This document shows positions 22,438 to 34,285 of a DNA stretch of 64,000 bases, in pieces. The notes beneath the pieces were generated by a model. The model did no database searches. It had not been told where the DNA came from and worked only from the letters and a program-made list of their open reading frames with translations. The first letter of the stretch is position 1. Every line of letters begins with the position of its first letter. Source of the stretch: Cryptomeria japonica (taxonomy: Eukaryota > Streptophyta > Pinopsida > Cupressales > Cupressaceae); assembly GCF_030272615.1 (NCBI RefSeq), contig NC_081409.1, positions 471,256,573 through 471,320,572 of the forward strand, in the 5' to 3' direction. The translations under genes were made by a program, and so were the position numbers.

Positions 22438-25400
22438 CTACTTCCCCTTTGGCATCAATGACAAAGGTTGCCAAGATGTTAGTAGAGTTGTAGTCTCACT
22501 CAACCTTGTAATTGGGTGGTTACAAAAAAGATCTGCCAAAATCAAGTTTATACTTTCCATAAACTTCTTGCTTTCCTTTATTGCTATCTCTATTATTTGA
22601 ACTGTACCGGTGAGGTGTTGCATATGCTCTGCCGGTGTTCTCTATCCTTGTACTAGTGCCTCAGATATTTCCTTCTGTAATGATGCTAGATAGTCCAATC
22701 TTGGACTCAGTCTTAGTCTCAAATGCTTTTCCTTATTTACTATTCTCTCCTTTTCTCTTTCTAACTTAAGTAATTATCCTTTTCTCAAAAATTGATAATG
22801 TATCAGGTGAGTTAACAAAATTGTCTGCAAGTTTATTGATTTCATCTTGTACCTTGCTCATTTTCTTATCTATGTCTACTGTCAAAAAATTTGCCTTGCA
22901 AGTATCTTTGTACAGAGTTTTAAATTCCTTTAATAAGTTACATAGTTCCAGTAGAAGTGTTTCAAATTCCCTAGTACACTTCTTTATTTGATCTTCAAAG
23001 AATTTTTGCTTTTCAATTTCTACCTTATCCTTCAATGTCTCTTCCTTTATTTGCTCAATAGTCACTATGTTCTCAGTGATTTATTTACACAAAGTGTCAA
23101 GTTGTCTTAAAGAATCCTTACTGTCTATGTTATAGTTAGGAGCTATCACCTTCAAAATTGGGATTGTGTCATCTATAGCTTTATAAGCCTGTGAACTACA
23201 ATCTGTTATCTTTTTGATGGAGTCCAAAAGTACTTCAGTTACATTTTTTGATTTGTAACCTATTAAGGAGGAACCAACATTCTGAATTCTGCTGGTGGAG
23301 GAAGTAACCAAGCTTGCAGTGACCTCTGGTAGGTCAGTCTGTGTTTCCATTTCTTTAAGCAATGGTTTTTGATCTTCTCCTGTTGTCGGTGGCACTGTTT
23401 CCATGTGAACCTATTCCTATTCTGGAGCTTGTTGCTTTGCTTGTCTCTCTGTTTGTTGCTCTATTTTAGTCTGAGTCTAAGTCTCTACCTATTGCTCTAT
23501 GTTATCAACTTCAACTTTCCTTTCAGTATTGTCAATACTGTCAGTTGCCGGTGACTCACTAGCCATATCTGTCTTGTCGGTTGTTTCTTTGTCTATCACA
23601 ATGTTGACCTTTTGTGTAACAACATCAACTATGTAAAGTACCTCAGGATTAGGATTTGTATCCTCTATGTCCATACTCTCATCTACCGGTTGATCTTCAG
23701 TAGTTGTTACCGGTGATGTAATTTGAGGCGGTGGGGATAAGTTATCTTTTACTTTGATGCTCGGAGGTCCACCAACCTTTTCTTTTCCTTTGTCTCTCTC
23801 CTTCTGGTATACCTTTATTGGTTTGGGGTTCCTGTACTCTTCCTATTTTTCTTTTTCAACAATAAATATGTCCCATGCATTTTTTGTTTCCTCTGTTACT
23901 TCATTCACTCTTCCAACCATTAATGCAATATGTCGTTGTGCAGTAGAGAATAATGACCGGTTGGCTTCTACAATTAAGTCATCTATCTCCTTAGGTGAGT
24001 TTACTGGGTAAATAACAAGTAACTTTTCAATTTTAATTTTCTTATCAAGCTCTACAACAACTTGTCTTCTTGCTTCCAATATTTTGAACAATTCATCTGG
24101 TAGATCATCTATCACCATTAAGAACTTCTTATAGATGTCCATGTGTAAAATAACACCGTTTTCAACTTGTTCTTTGTCATCTACTGACAGTGTATCATAG
24201 ACCTTTCCTATGTTCTTGAGTTTCCCTTCCTCTGTGATTTCATATAGCAATTTGTCAAGAGGGTCCATGTTTTGTTTAGTCTTCTTCTTCTTTGGTGTCA
24301 ACTTTTTCTTTGGTGTTCTTTTTCTAACCAGAGACCTTATTGCCTGTTGTTTTTGTCTAGTCCTTCTAGGCGAAGGTGTGGATGCCGGTGAAGGATCCCT
24401 TTTCCTTACAACTATTTTGAAAGCTACACGCATGTCACTCTCTGAAGAAGTAGCTACCAGTGATAGGTGAGTCTCAAGTTGTAGAGTTCCTAACTCATCC
24501 TCAGTGATACCAGTTTGTTTCAATACATCTTCTTTAATAGCCTTAGCCTGTCTAGAACCTCTTCTCACAACTGCTTCAACCTTTTTCACTCTCTTCTTAG
24601 ATTGAATTTGTTTTTCTATGGTCTCAGCACTACCAAATACTTCTTCCTTTGGTTCATTTGGTGCTTCCAGAAGTGCTTTAGCATAAGTCTCAATTATATG
24701 ATCATCAGTCTCATAACCCATCTCTGTTACCCAAATTGTTCTTGGGATGAGTGCTTCCATCTAGAGCTCATCCTTTTTTATTACAAAACATTTATCATCC
24801 TTGTATTTGTTGACAATTTTTTGTGATAGTTTGATTCTTTTGTTCATCCTAACTTTTAGTGCTTGAAAATAGTCATGAATGTTCTTTTCTTTGTTTTCAC
24901 CCATGTTGTTGAAAAGGTCTATTAACTGTTTTCCTACCGGTTTATCAAATCCAAGGTTCTTACTGCCTATACCAGTAACCTATTTGGTTATGTGTAGCAT
25001 CAAGCATACAAGTAGATTTCCAAATCTAAAAGTTCCTTTCTTATCCTTCTTGATTTTGCCTAAGTTATCAATCAACTCATCTTTTAACCATTCACATACA
25101 TCAATTTTTACATTGTCTTTAACCACGTCATAAGCACTTTTAATGCATAAACTGGAAACTGAGTTAAGTCTGTTTGTATGAGTTGCTTTGTACCCTAAAA
25201 TCATGCTAACAAATCTCACATTTATATCGGTCACATCATTAACTCTCAAAGACCTTCTGTCTGATGTTGCACCGGTTAAGTTCATTACTAGGTCATTGGA
25301 GACCTTCTTAGTCTTGTCTGGTCTGTTACCGGTGGAAGGTAACCCTGTTACTGCTTTCAAAACTTCCTTTTTTATTTTGTGTACTGAATCAAGCCAAAAG

Positions 25401-25768
25401 AATGAACCATGTACCCTGCTTAAAACTATCCTAATCACCTGCTTGGGAAATTCAGGAATGCAGAGGATTTCAGTGAATCCTAGGGTTTCAATAATTTTAT
25501 GTTTTGGTTTTACATTACCAAAATTGTCACATATAACAGTCTTATACATGCTTTTAATTTCTTCATCTCCTAATTCCTCTATGTTACAATGAATATATAT
25601 TTGGGGATCTTCTGTGAAAACAACTCCCTTTGGAATTTGGGAAAAAGCACCTACATTATCATCTTTCTTAGCTACCTTAGGAACTAGCTGAAATACGGGC
25701 CTAGGGCATTTTATAACCTTGACTACTATAGGGTTTGCTATGAATTCAGGTACAGAGGAGGATGCCAT
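22438..25768 (-). pseudogene. B ORF2: long protein of unknown function, nearly one open frame
   Basis: Starts MASSSVPEFIANP at 25768, and a single frame runs to about 22770 (about 1000 codons) broken only by stops at eight places, seven TAG and one TAA; a frameshift near 22770 precedes the last about 110 codons. Residues 1-260: globular domain shared with A. About 330-480: lysine/arginine-rich part with KKKLTPKKKK. About 500-640: helical central domain (DKLLYEITEEGKLKNIGKVY ... VTEETKNAWDIF) shared with A and C. Then an acidic T/E/V-rich linker and a coiled-coil tail (23065-22766). No membrane segment or known catalytic motif. Uniform frame retention over 3 kb indicates a real protein under past selection. 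It is separated from ORF1 by about 300 non-coding bases. Confidence 0.7.
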
Positions 25769-26071
25769 GATGATAAATACCTTTTTTTTCCTTTGGATGG
25801 ATTGATTGCCGAAGTGCTTTGCCTCTTTGCTCGAAATCCCTTAGCTCTACAAATTTTGCGCTCTTCGAATGTTTAAAATCTTGGTGAAGTGAAATTGAGC
25901 CAAAACCACAAATTTATAATGTTTATTTGCCATCTACCACATTTAATGTATGCCGATTAAGTAGTCACTTAACATTGTCTGCTGGTATAGAAGTAATTTC
26001 CAACTTCTCACCATTAACCGAGGGAATTATAGCATGTCTCATTGATTGCCAAACCCTCCAGAAAATTTTCT

Positions 26072-27260
26072 TCAATTTGATGAAGAGCTTCCTACCGGTG
26101 GAGTATTACTTTGTCCTGTCGGTGAAGCATCACTCTGTCCTTCCGATGAAGTTTTGATTGGTTCTACCAGAGGAGGAGTATTCCCAACAATGTTTAGGTC
26201 AGACTTTCTAATCCATTGTTTTGAGAATTCTTGCTTAACCTCTTCAACTTTTTCTTTACCTTTCCATCTAGAACTTTTGTTGTCTATCGGTAATCCTTTG
26301 CTTCTACAGAATTTAGCAATATGCCCAATCTTGTTACATGCGTAACAAGTCACATTATTCTTCTGAATAGCTTTCCCATAACCTATGCTGGTTTGTGTTC
26401 TGCATTGATTAGATAGGTGTCCAAATCTTCCACAAACATAACATCTCACATTCATTCTGCAATTTTCAGAGTTGTGACCAACTTTGTTGCATTTTGAACA
26501 TTGACTGGTGGGTGTGTTGATATTCTGATAATTTCTAGATCTACATTCATTTTCTCTATGACCATACTTATTACAATTAAAGCATTGTCCATTGAATTTA
26601 TAAGCATTAGGTTGTCTTACCGGTTTTCTATGATCCTATGTATTTGCAATACCGGAGCTTTCACCAACTTCAAAGCCAATTCTAGAAGTGTCACCTTTAG
26701 GTTTTTGATTCTTCAGCAAATTACCAAGTTCCTTTGAGCTTTTCTTGAATTTCTCTTTATGTTGATTTGCAGTATCTAGTTCTCTTTCTAAGACTTCTTT
26801 CTGCCTCATCAGTTCATTTGAGTCATTCTGAGTGTGTATCAGATCCGTCTTCAAAAAATCATTTTCATAACTAAGTCTTGTGTTTTCATTTGTAGAATCA
26901 CTTAGTCTTCTGGTCAAAACTTCTTCATTCTTCTTTCTATCTTTAATTTCTTTACAAAATCTCATAGTCATATCCTGCATCTCATTCTTTGTTGTCATGT
27001 TCTCTTATTTCAGCTTGTTTATCATATCATTAAGAGTTTCTTTTTCATCATTCTCATTTTGCATCTTTTCACAAAGTTCTCTTCTCTTTTTCTTGAAATA
27101 GTAAGATTTTCTTGAAGTGCCTGAATGATATCCTAGGCTGCCTTTAGATCATCTTCTAGTTTGATATTTTTCAATTTCTCTGCATCATAGTCTGAAAGAG
27201 CTACTTCTAGTTGCTTCATCAGATTTTCCATATCTACCAATGTCAAGATCTTCCTCAAGC
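26072..27260 (-). pseudogene. B ORF1: coiled coil and four CCHC zinc knuckles (Gag-like)
   Basis: The open pieces 26998-26636 and 26455-26072 share one frame. The first is a long coiled coil (KEIKDRKKNEEVLTRRL ... NQHKEKFKKSSKELG). The knuckles are CFNCNKYGHRENEC, CSKCNKVGHNSENC, CYVCGRFGHLSNQC and CYACNKIGHIAKFC between about 26590 and 26305, all with intact C-C-H-C ligands. A serine/proline-rich tail ends at 26072. The knuckles suggest RNA packaging. I see no classical copia Gag fold in front of them, so particle formation is only inferred. Confidence 0.75.
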
Positions 27261-27288
27261 TGTTAGGCTTCTCAAAATAGAGGACCAA

Positions 27289-27300
27289 GCTCTGATACCA
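27289..27300 (-). promoter_or_regulatory. Primer-binding site of B
   Basis: Minus strand TGGTATCAGAGC, the exact plant initiator tRNA-Met site, two bases from the 5' LTR. Confidence 0.92.
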
Positions 27301-27302
27301 AT

Positions 27303-28106
27303 TGTTAGGATTCCCACAAATACTGAGAGGGGGGGGGGGGGGTGAATCAGTATCTAACTGGTGAATTGAATTTCTTAACTTAAAACATGTAGAACATATT
27401 ATAATAGTGTACCGGTATGCAAGAAATAATGCAATAAATAGAATTAAAAGCAAACACATGAAAAACACACCATAACACAATGATTTAACAAGGAAACCCG
27501 GTGTAGGAAAAACCTCGGTGCGATTTGTGACCCACAATATTCACTTATTGGCCAATAAGAGAATATTACTGCTACAAGAGGGGCCTACACATGCAGGAAG
27601 GCCAACTGCCTAGAGCTCATTGCTCAATGGGAAGTCTCACTGACTTACAATGATGGATTATATAAATCCAATATCTTGTACTACTTCAAAATAGCATCTA
27701 TAATGCCAAATCCAGTACCGGTTTCTGCTCTGCTTCTTACATAAACCCTTAACCTATAATTTGCATAATAGGTCTGCCTTATTTCGCCTAAATATAATCT
27801 TCTTACTTACTTTCAAATGTTCTATAATGATCTCTCTTATATAAGAGTCATTTTACAATGATGTCAAGTTGGCTTACAAAGATTTTACAATAATAAAAAA
27901 AATATAATATAACAAAAATCCTGTTGGCCTTTGTACCGGTATGCTTCCTTTCTCTGTCGGTGCCGATGGTCTGAGTGCCAATGTAGAGTCTGATCTTGCT
28001 AGTGCCGATGTAATGCCTTGTCAGTGCCATAGGATTGTAAGGTTGCCATCAATGAAAAAACCTTCAATCACCTACAATGTCTCATTGGAGTGTGCATATG
28101 CCAACA
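27303..28106 (-). repeat. 5' LTR of B
   Basis: 804 bp. Hairpin AAATACTGA (27318-27326) with TCAGTATCT (27347-27355), one mismatch. The loop G run is expanded to 14 (27329-27342) against 7 in the other LTR. Confidence 0.88.
27836..27845 (-). promoter_or_regulatory. TATA box candidate in the B 5' LTR
   Basis: CTTATATAAG, a palindromic TATATAAG word in the middle of the LTR, also present in the other LTR near 22036. No transcript evidence. Confidence 0.4.
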
Positions 28107-28188
28107 AATTTGAGCAAAAGGTGGAGACAAATTAGTGGATAAATGGTGGGATAAATTATAGGAAATGGGAAGCATAAAATTAGGGATA
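28107..28188. repeat. Piece of the presumed J LTR between B and D
   Basis: 82 bases of purine-rich A+T sequence with no gene. Its end GGATA (28184-28188) is a possible aged target duplication of D (AGATG at 53270-53274; three of five match, both differences transitions). Confidence 0.4.
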
Positions 28189-29421
28189 TGTAGTGTCAGA
28201 AAATTGTGACCCTAGCATTTTTTGACTGCATTAGTGTCCTCACGCATGCGAACTCGAATCCTCTAGCTTGATCGAAGACCGAATATTGCTCAACTTGCAG
28301 AAATAACTTCTTCCTTGGCCTCTGCATCACCCCGACCGCATTCTGCCCTGGATAAAGGGGTAGGAAAGAGGTGTGGCGCCACTATCTCCCCTTGGACAGG
28401 GGCATGGCACCCTTTTTGTCCCAAGAAAGGGGTGTGGCACCCCTACCCCTGCCCTATTTTGGGGCAGGTTCCTTCCTAGAGCATGCATTGTGGGTTGTGC
28501 CTCGGGCAGGAAACTCCCCCAATGTCGGCCCGTGATGAAATTCAAATCCAACAACATGTATTTAAGAGAGCATTTTCGCTCTCATTGATATAGGTTGGAT
28601 GAATGGGAAATTCACAAGTGATCAAGCATTCAAGAGCATTCAAGCATTCTTTTCTAGTATTGAGCATTCTCAAGTCTCCCTTCAAGGTTAGGTGTTGCAT
28701 TCAAGTCAAGGATTCAACCATTGAAGAGAAGATTGATTTCAACATTCAATTCCACACAAGCACTTGTATCAACATTACTATGACAACCTCCCTTGAGGTG
28801 ATTTACAATTTAGTCTTTCATTTACATCTACTTGCAAGTGCTTTCTTTCACTACTTGGTTAATTCCAAAACTGGGGTTTGACCTAAAGGCAAACCCCCAA
28901 TCCCAAACCCTTTTCATCTCTTTTCTATGTGTAGGTTGTAGGTGCACAACTGTACTTTTAGATTTGGGCTTTATTTGCAGAGGCGAGAAAACCCTTTTCA
29001 TTTCGTGGATTTTTCGGAGGACTGTGTACATTCCCACCATAGTCTGGATAACTTTTCCTCAAATTCGTAGGGCAACTTCATCTTGACATTTTATTGACAT
29101 ATCTAGGTGCACAACTTCATCCCATATTCCGATCTCAAGTTATAATCGATTCTTTGTCACTTTTGCACTACATAATTCAATCAATTCCTTTTCAAATCAA
29201 ACAAGAAAGAGGGGATAAACTTAGCATTCCCAATTTATTCATAATTCAATCTACCATATTTGTGTGGAGAGATTGAATCTAGTGAATCATCCTCTCCTCT
29301 TTCTATTGTAATGGTGAAAAGAGCTTGAATGGTAATCTATAGCGAAACTCTCATCTCTCTCTTTGAGGGAAAGGGTAGTTTTCCTTCTTGATTTATCATT
29401 CACCATTTTCCCACCATTACA
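28189..29421 (+). repeat. 5' LTR of D
   Basis: 1233 bp. Contains G+C-rich palindromic words (GTGGCGCCAC at 28373-28382; CCTGCCC with GGGCAGG at about 28447-28468), a TATA-like GTATTTAAG at 28558 with a GAGAGC/GCTCTC hairpin, and a shared 3' half with 52440-53269. Confidence 0.87.
28558..28583 (+). promoter_or_regulatory. TATA-like box plus hairpin in D 5' LTR
   Basis: GTATTTAAG followed by GAGAGC (28566-28571), loop ATTTTC, GCTCTC (28578-28583). The right LTR lacks about 24 bases exactly here (at 52439). Confidence 0.4.
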
Positions 29422-30635
29422 TTTTACTGAACCCGACATCTTGCATGCTTTCCTTTGAACAAAATTGCATATTTTTCATTTACAAGCTTCAAATTTTTGC
29501 AAACTCAGTGGTTAATTCATTAAAAACCCTAGTTTTTAAAATTAAAATTGAACTTGTGATTTGTAAAAATTGCGTGTGGTTATCTTAGATCTAAAAATTT
29601 CTTTTTTTTGTCAAATTCAATTTCCTCATTGTCTTGTTCAATTTGCAGTTAAAATTTACAAAATTAAGAGGTTACTTATTAAAACCCTAATTTTCAAAAA
29701 TCATCTTGAACTTGTGCAAAAAAATGGTTTTCCATTTAATTTTCAGATTTCTTATTGTTCTTAGATTTTTTTCAATCCTATAATTCAAAATTTCAATTTC
29801 CCCCCTTTTTCTCAAAATTCAAATATCAAAATTAAGTGGTTAGGCTATCAAACCCTAATTTTTAAAATAATTGGATTTATTGCGAATTTAAAATCAATTT
29901 CATTTATATTCAAATTTTTAAACATTTTCCAAGGTGTCCCTATCCATTAGGTTTGACCCTTTTCAAAATTGTAATTCAATTCCTCTTTTTCTTCAAAACC
30001 CTAATAGTGTCCTATTTTCACATTTGCGCCTTCATTTTGCCCATCTAGAGATCGTAAAATTCACCAATTTTTTGGGGTTAGCTTTAAAATCATCGCAATA
30101 TCCATCCCTGAAAATTTTGAAAAAAGGTTGTCAGACCATGTGCGTTCCCACCATGGTCCTCGACTTTTTTCCAAAAAATTTGGGAGACTGTTATGACTGT
30201 ATTTAATAGCCTAAATCTAGAAGATTGGCTGATTTTATCGATTTTTGAACCCTCTAGAATCAGACATACCTTCAAAATTCAACATATCAACTTTCCAGAA
30301 ATTTTTTAAAATTAAGAGGTTAATAATTGTCTGTCCTGATTTTAAAAATTCTAATTTAAAAATTAAGTGGTATTCCCTTGGCCCTAATTTTAAAATTTCC
30401 CATTTTCTTTCATTTTTGGAAATTGAGTCATCCTCTTCCTCTAACAAAGTTCAAACTTGTGTAATCATTATTTTCTTAAATTTTGCATTACTCAATTTTG
30501 TAATCTTTTTTCCACAATTCAAAATTCAAATTTTCCCTCTAGTGCATGAGTTTTACCACTATTAGTCCTACTTATCCTATCCTTATTAGATGAAGCACTA
30601 GAATTAAGGCTTCCCAAGGTTTAATTACCGAGGAG
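29422..30635 (+). other. Leader of D, no gene
   Basis: About 1.2 kb of A+T-rich sequence before gag. It contains four or five degenerate repeats that combine AAATTAAGNGGTTA with AAACCCTAATTTT (near 29490-29540, 29655-29700, 29830-29875, 30305-30330, 30360-30400). Short open stretches here are low-complexity and not convincing genes. I do not recognise a primer site at 29422. Confidence 0.55.
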
Positions 30636-31899
30636 ATGGAGCCTAATTTGGGTGACTTCTTTAATGAGGATCATGCTAATTCTTCCCATCCTAATCATGT
30701 GTCTATTGATGAATCTCATGATGAAGAATAAGCTTTAACTAGGGTTTCTTTAGATCAACTTTTCACATTGGACAATCGATTTGATAGCTTTCAATAATGG
30801 ATGTCCCAAGAATACCCTAATGGTGAAGCTCTTCCATTAATGAAAGGTCTTAAATGCATGCTTCAAAGTGATAAGAATAGAATTGATATATTATGTGGTA
30901 TTACACATATTATTGATTTTAATGTCATGCCTATCAAGAGTTGTGCCAAAACCCTGGGTTACTCACAACCTTCAACATAGGTCAATGTCTTTGTTCCTTT
31001 GACTAATCCTATGACTAGTATTCCCAATTTCACATCTAATGTCATGGCTACTTCAACTCAAAATGTCATTCCTACAACCATAGGTCATGGGGGCACTTTC
31101 TCTTCTTCATTTAATCCTCCATCGATACCTATGTCTTGTATGAGTGTTCCTATTATTCCTCAACCAATTAGTGTGACACAAGGGGTCGATTCCTTTAATA
31201 AATTTATTCATCCTTTAAGTGTCCCTTTTCCTACACAATCATCACCAATGCCTACTTATCATAATGTCCCACCACCTTATTCTTATGTCATTCCTTCTTT
31301 CAATAACATCACACCAGCTTCTCAATCACCTATGTCTAACATCAATTCTTCTACCAAAATGACAATTAACAATCTTGCTCAAACCGTGTCTTCCTTACAA
31401 CAATAAATTACTTCCATGAGTCAATCCAAGTTCAGTGTACCCACCTTTGATGTTGTGAGTCCACTTTCTTTTGATATTGTTAAAGTTGTGCCACCTAAAC
31501 ATGTTGAGATCCCTCAATTGGAATTCTATAATGGAAAAGGTGATCCTCTTATGCATGTCAAAACACTTCAAACCTTGTGTATTGATTTTGCTTTTGATCA
31601 ATGATTGCTTGCAAAATTGTTTACAAGAACACTAAGAGATAGGGCCTTACAATGGTATTTCTCTCCGCCTTCTTATTCTATCACTTCCTTTCAACAACTC
31701 GCAAATGCTTTCATCCAACAATTTAAAAAAAACATTGGTCCTAAAATCACTTTGACTGATTTGATGCATTGTAAACAAGGTGTTAAAGAAAAAGTGACTG
31801 ATTTCATTGGTAGATATAAGAATTTGTGTGCTCAAATTTCTTTTTATGTACCAGATAATGATATTCAAAGAATTTTCCTTTAATTTACAAAAAGATATT
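30636..31899 (+). pseudogene. gag of D, 5' part
   Basis: An ATG at 30636 (MEPNLGDFFNED) opens one frame to 31883. It passes through a proline/serine-rich region (30999-31406) into the gag domain: PPKHVEIPQLEFYNGKGDP (31492 on), then LTRTLRDRALQWY-like words, SFQQLANAFIQQFKKNIG and DLMHCKQGVKEKVTDFIGRY. All five in-frame stops sit where CAA, CAG or CGA would give the family residue. A one-base slip occurs near 31880. F then interrupts it; the frame resumes at 42633. Confidence 0.8.
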
Positions 31900-31904
31900 A
31901 GGGA
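31900..31904. repeat. Left target-site duplication of F (AGGGA)
   Basis: AGGGA, repeated exactly at 42628-42632. Confidence 0.88.
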
Positions 31905-34138
31905 TGTTGGGTCTCAAATCAACAGATTGGATAGGTTCTAAGGAAATGCCAACTCCTATGCTCAAACCCTCCAATTGACTTGGCCAACTTATAGAGTGAA
32001 CCTATTTGGTTATTAACTCTCTCACTTTAGGCTCTGTGGGACCTAGGAGGGTATACCTACTCACTAGTTGTTCCTTCAACTAATGATTTTTATAGCAGAT
32101 TTAGTGTCTTGATTTGACTTCCTCCTATCTCAGAATGACATAAGCTCCTAGGATAGAGATATAGCAGATGAGTTCAAGATTGTTGTTGTAGAAGCTATTT
32201 GATCTTTGTGTTTGAAATATATATATATACACTATTGCTAATTTATTCTAGAATTCCTACTTAGCTACTCCTATTACTTTTAATGTGAAAGTATGAATTG
32301 ATGAGTTGTATTTTATAGATGACCAGTGCCTTTCTTTGTTGTTTGGGCTACAGAGTCTTTATATCTCTTTGGGACTTATTGTGTAAACTTATGAGACAAT
32401 TTTTAAACCCACCCCCTCTCGATGAGTCTATCAATTATTGTTTCTTATGAGATCTACTTCAATGTCTATATTGTAAACCACCTGAATGAATTTAAATCTA
32501 ACCTTAAGAGACCATTCAAGGAAGAAATACAAGGAACAATTATAATTCGCAAGTAAATCCTTTTGATCCAAATATAAAATATGAAACATAGAATTTTACT
32601 AGAAGAACACAAATAACCTTATCTCCTTTAGATAATATCATAAGCAACTGCCTGCAGAAAAATGTTGTAATCCACAACACATATGCAAAGGAAAAACAAC
32701 TGATTATATTATATATATTCGGTAAAATAGTACAGTGGTAAGCTTGAGGCTATAATCTACTTCTTGTTCTAATTCTTCCTCTCCATGTTACAAAAGTTCC
32801 CTTATTTATATGAGGGTATACATTGTCACCAAGCATCTTGGCTTTTCAGCATATAACTATTAATTAGCACCCTTGTTAACAAACTGGAAGATAAACAAGT
32901 TCAACACTCCTATGTGCTCAATATACTTATCATCTTTATACATCACAATATCAATGTTTAATATCCCCATGTCATTCTCTGTCTTTTAGTCTTTTCTTCT
33001 GTAGTGATAGGTTCCTTTCCCTTTTTGGTCTTACTAGCCTTAGATGATGATTCCATTCAAATTTAAGAAAGAGGTCTGTGTGTAAACAACTTACTTGAAA
33101 TCACTGAGTTTTATCTGTGAATTCACCCAAACTCTGCTTCTAGTTCGTCGCTTGTAAATTCCTCAATGTTGTGTCTTTTGATGTTGATCTATTACTTATG
33201 GCGCATTTAATCAGTTAGTAGTGGTGGTTTGGACAAAGGTCACCTGAGCACACATTTGAATTTAATGGCGATGTAACCTTTCCTGAGATTCATTTCTGAT
33301 TTTCATGGCAACCAATAACCATTTCGATGAGAATATATCTTTCGATCATTAATTTCTTTAGTCCATCGATCTCTTTGTTTCTATCGACAACACTTTTATT
33401 TTGAATATCATTTCGATCAAGTATTTCCTTCATTCATCAAAATATTGTATTCGGTCACTATGGCTATCTCTTGACTGATACCTATCTAATATCCATCGGG
33501 TTTTTATGTCAAAGAAACCTTGGGCTTCGGTGACCTCCTTTATTTTTTCACCGAAATACCTCTTCCATCGATATCACTATGCCCCGTCGATGAATGGATC
33601 TATTGTCTCACCGAAGCCTTTCTTTATCCTCTCTTGTTGTCTTCCATCAATAAAGTTGTATCGGTGAAACAACGCCTATCGGAGACATGCCTTTTAGCCT
33701 CCTTGAAACCTATTTCCTCATCGATGTCTTTTATTGATGTAACTTCTTTTTGTTTAATCGACCTTATTCTTTCGATGAGAACATTTCTTTTGATGAGTCC
33801 CTTTGCACCGATGGTATTCTCTCCTCAAACACCTTTTCCCATTGATGAAATCCATCTCCGCTTTCCTGGACATCTTTTGTCGATGGAATTACTATCTTTG
33901 ATGAGTCCTTTCTGAAGTTCATCGATGTTTCCTTTCTTCGATGGCACTTCTATATCAATGAGACATCATTGGGTCTCATCGATACTATTTGAATCCGGAT
34001 ATCTTTATAGGATGCTATTATACCCGCTTGATGACTTGTGGGCTATCATGGTATTAATGAAAATGATGATTTCTTCTAACAATAGGGGGCTTTTATGATT
34101 TAATTCCACAGATAAACATTCAAATTTGATGCTCAAGA
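31905..34138 (-). repeat. 3' LTR of F
   Basis: 2234 bp, TGTTGGG start. Its last bases, CTCAAGA, correspond to CTCAACA in the other copy. A 650-base part (33300-33960) is packed with TCGATG/CATCGA and CGGTGA/TCACCG words. Short TA run at 32215-32232. Confidence 0.87.
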
Positions 34139-34285
34139 GTGGCTCTGATTATGGATGGGGGTATGCTACGGATATTTCCAAGAATCTGGACTCTCTGGTT
34201 TATATAAGTGAAAGAAGATTTAAAGGAAATGTGGTTTTTACAATGACAATAAAACTTAAACTAATGTACATGGAGAAGGCCCTTT

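Larger units (their letters stand above)
21499..28106 (-). mobile_element. Element B: non-autonomous copia-like element, same type as A
   Basis: 6608 bp. LTRs at 21499-22298 and 27303-28106 (TGTTAGG...CCAACA), perfect primer site at 27289-27300, polypurine tract at 22299-22323; flanks GATTT/AATTT. On the minus strand ORF1 (coiled coil and four intact zinc knuckles) is followed by ORF2 (over 1000 codons, unknown). No pol domain. It is the best preserved copy of this element type in the window and has not been interrupted. Confidence 0.88.

Noticed and set aside
24210-25592. Plus-strand frames opposite B ORF2
   Set aside because: They lie antisense to the long minus-strand frame, with no start context and no domain; shadows.
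28327-28588. Frames on both strands in the G+C-rich part of the D LTR
   Set aside because: They are caused by palindromic, stop-poor LTR sequence; not kept in the second LTR.
30245-30565. 106-codon plus-strand frame in the D leader
   Set aside because: Low-complexity A+T-rich sequence with no family likeness, inside a leader with repeats.
32215-32232. TA dinucleotide run as a TATA box of F
   Set aside because: Too short and too generic; the ATATAAATAAGG word at 41291-41300 in the 5' LTR is a better candidate.
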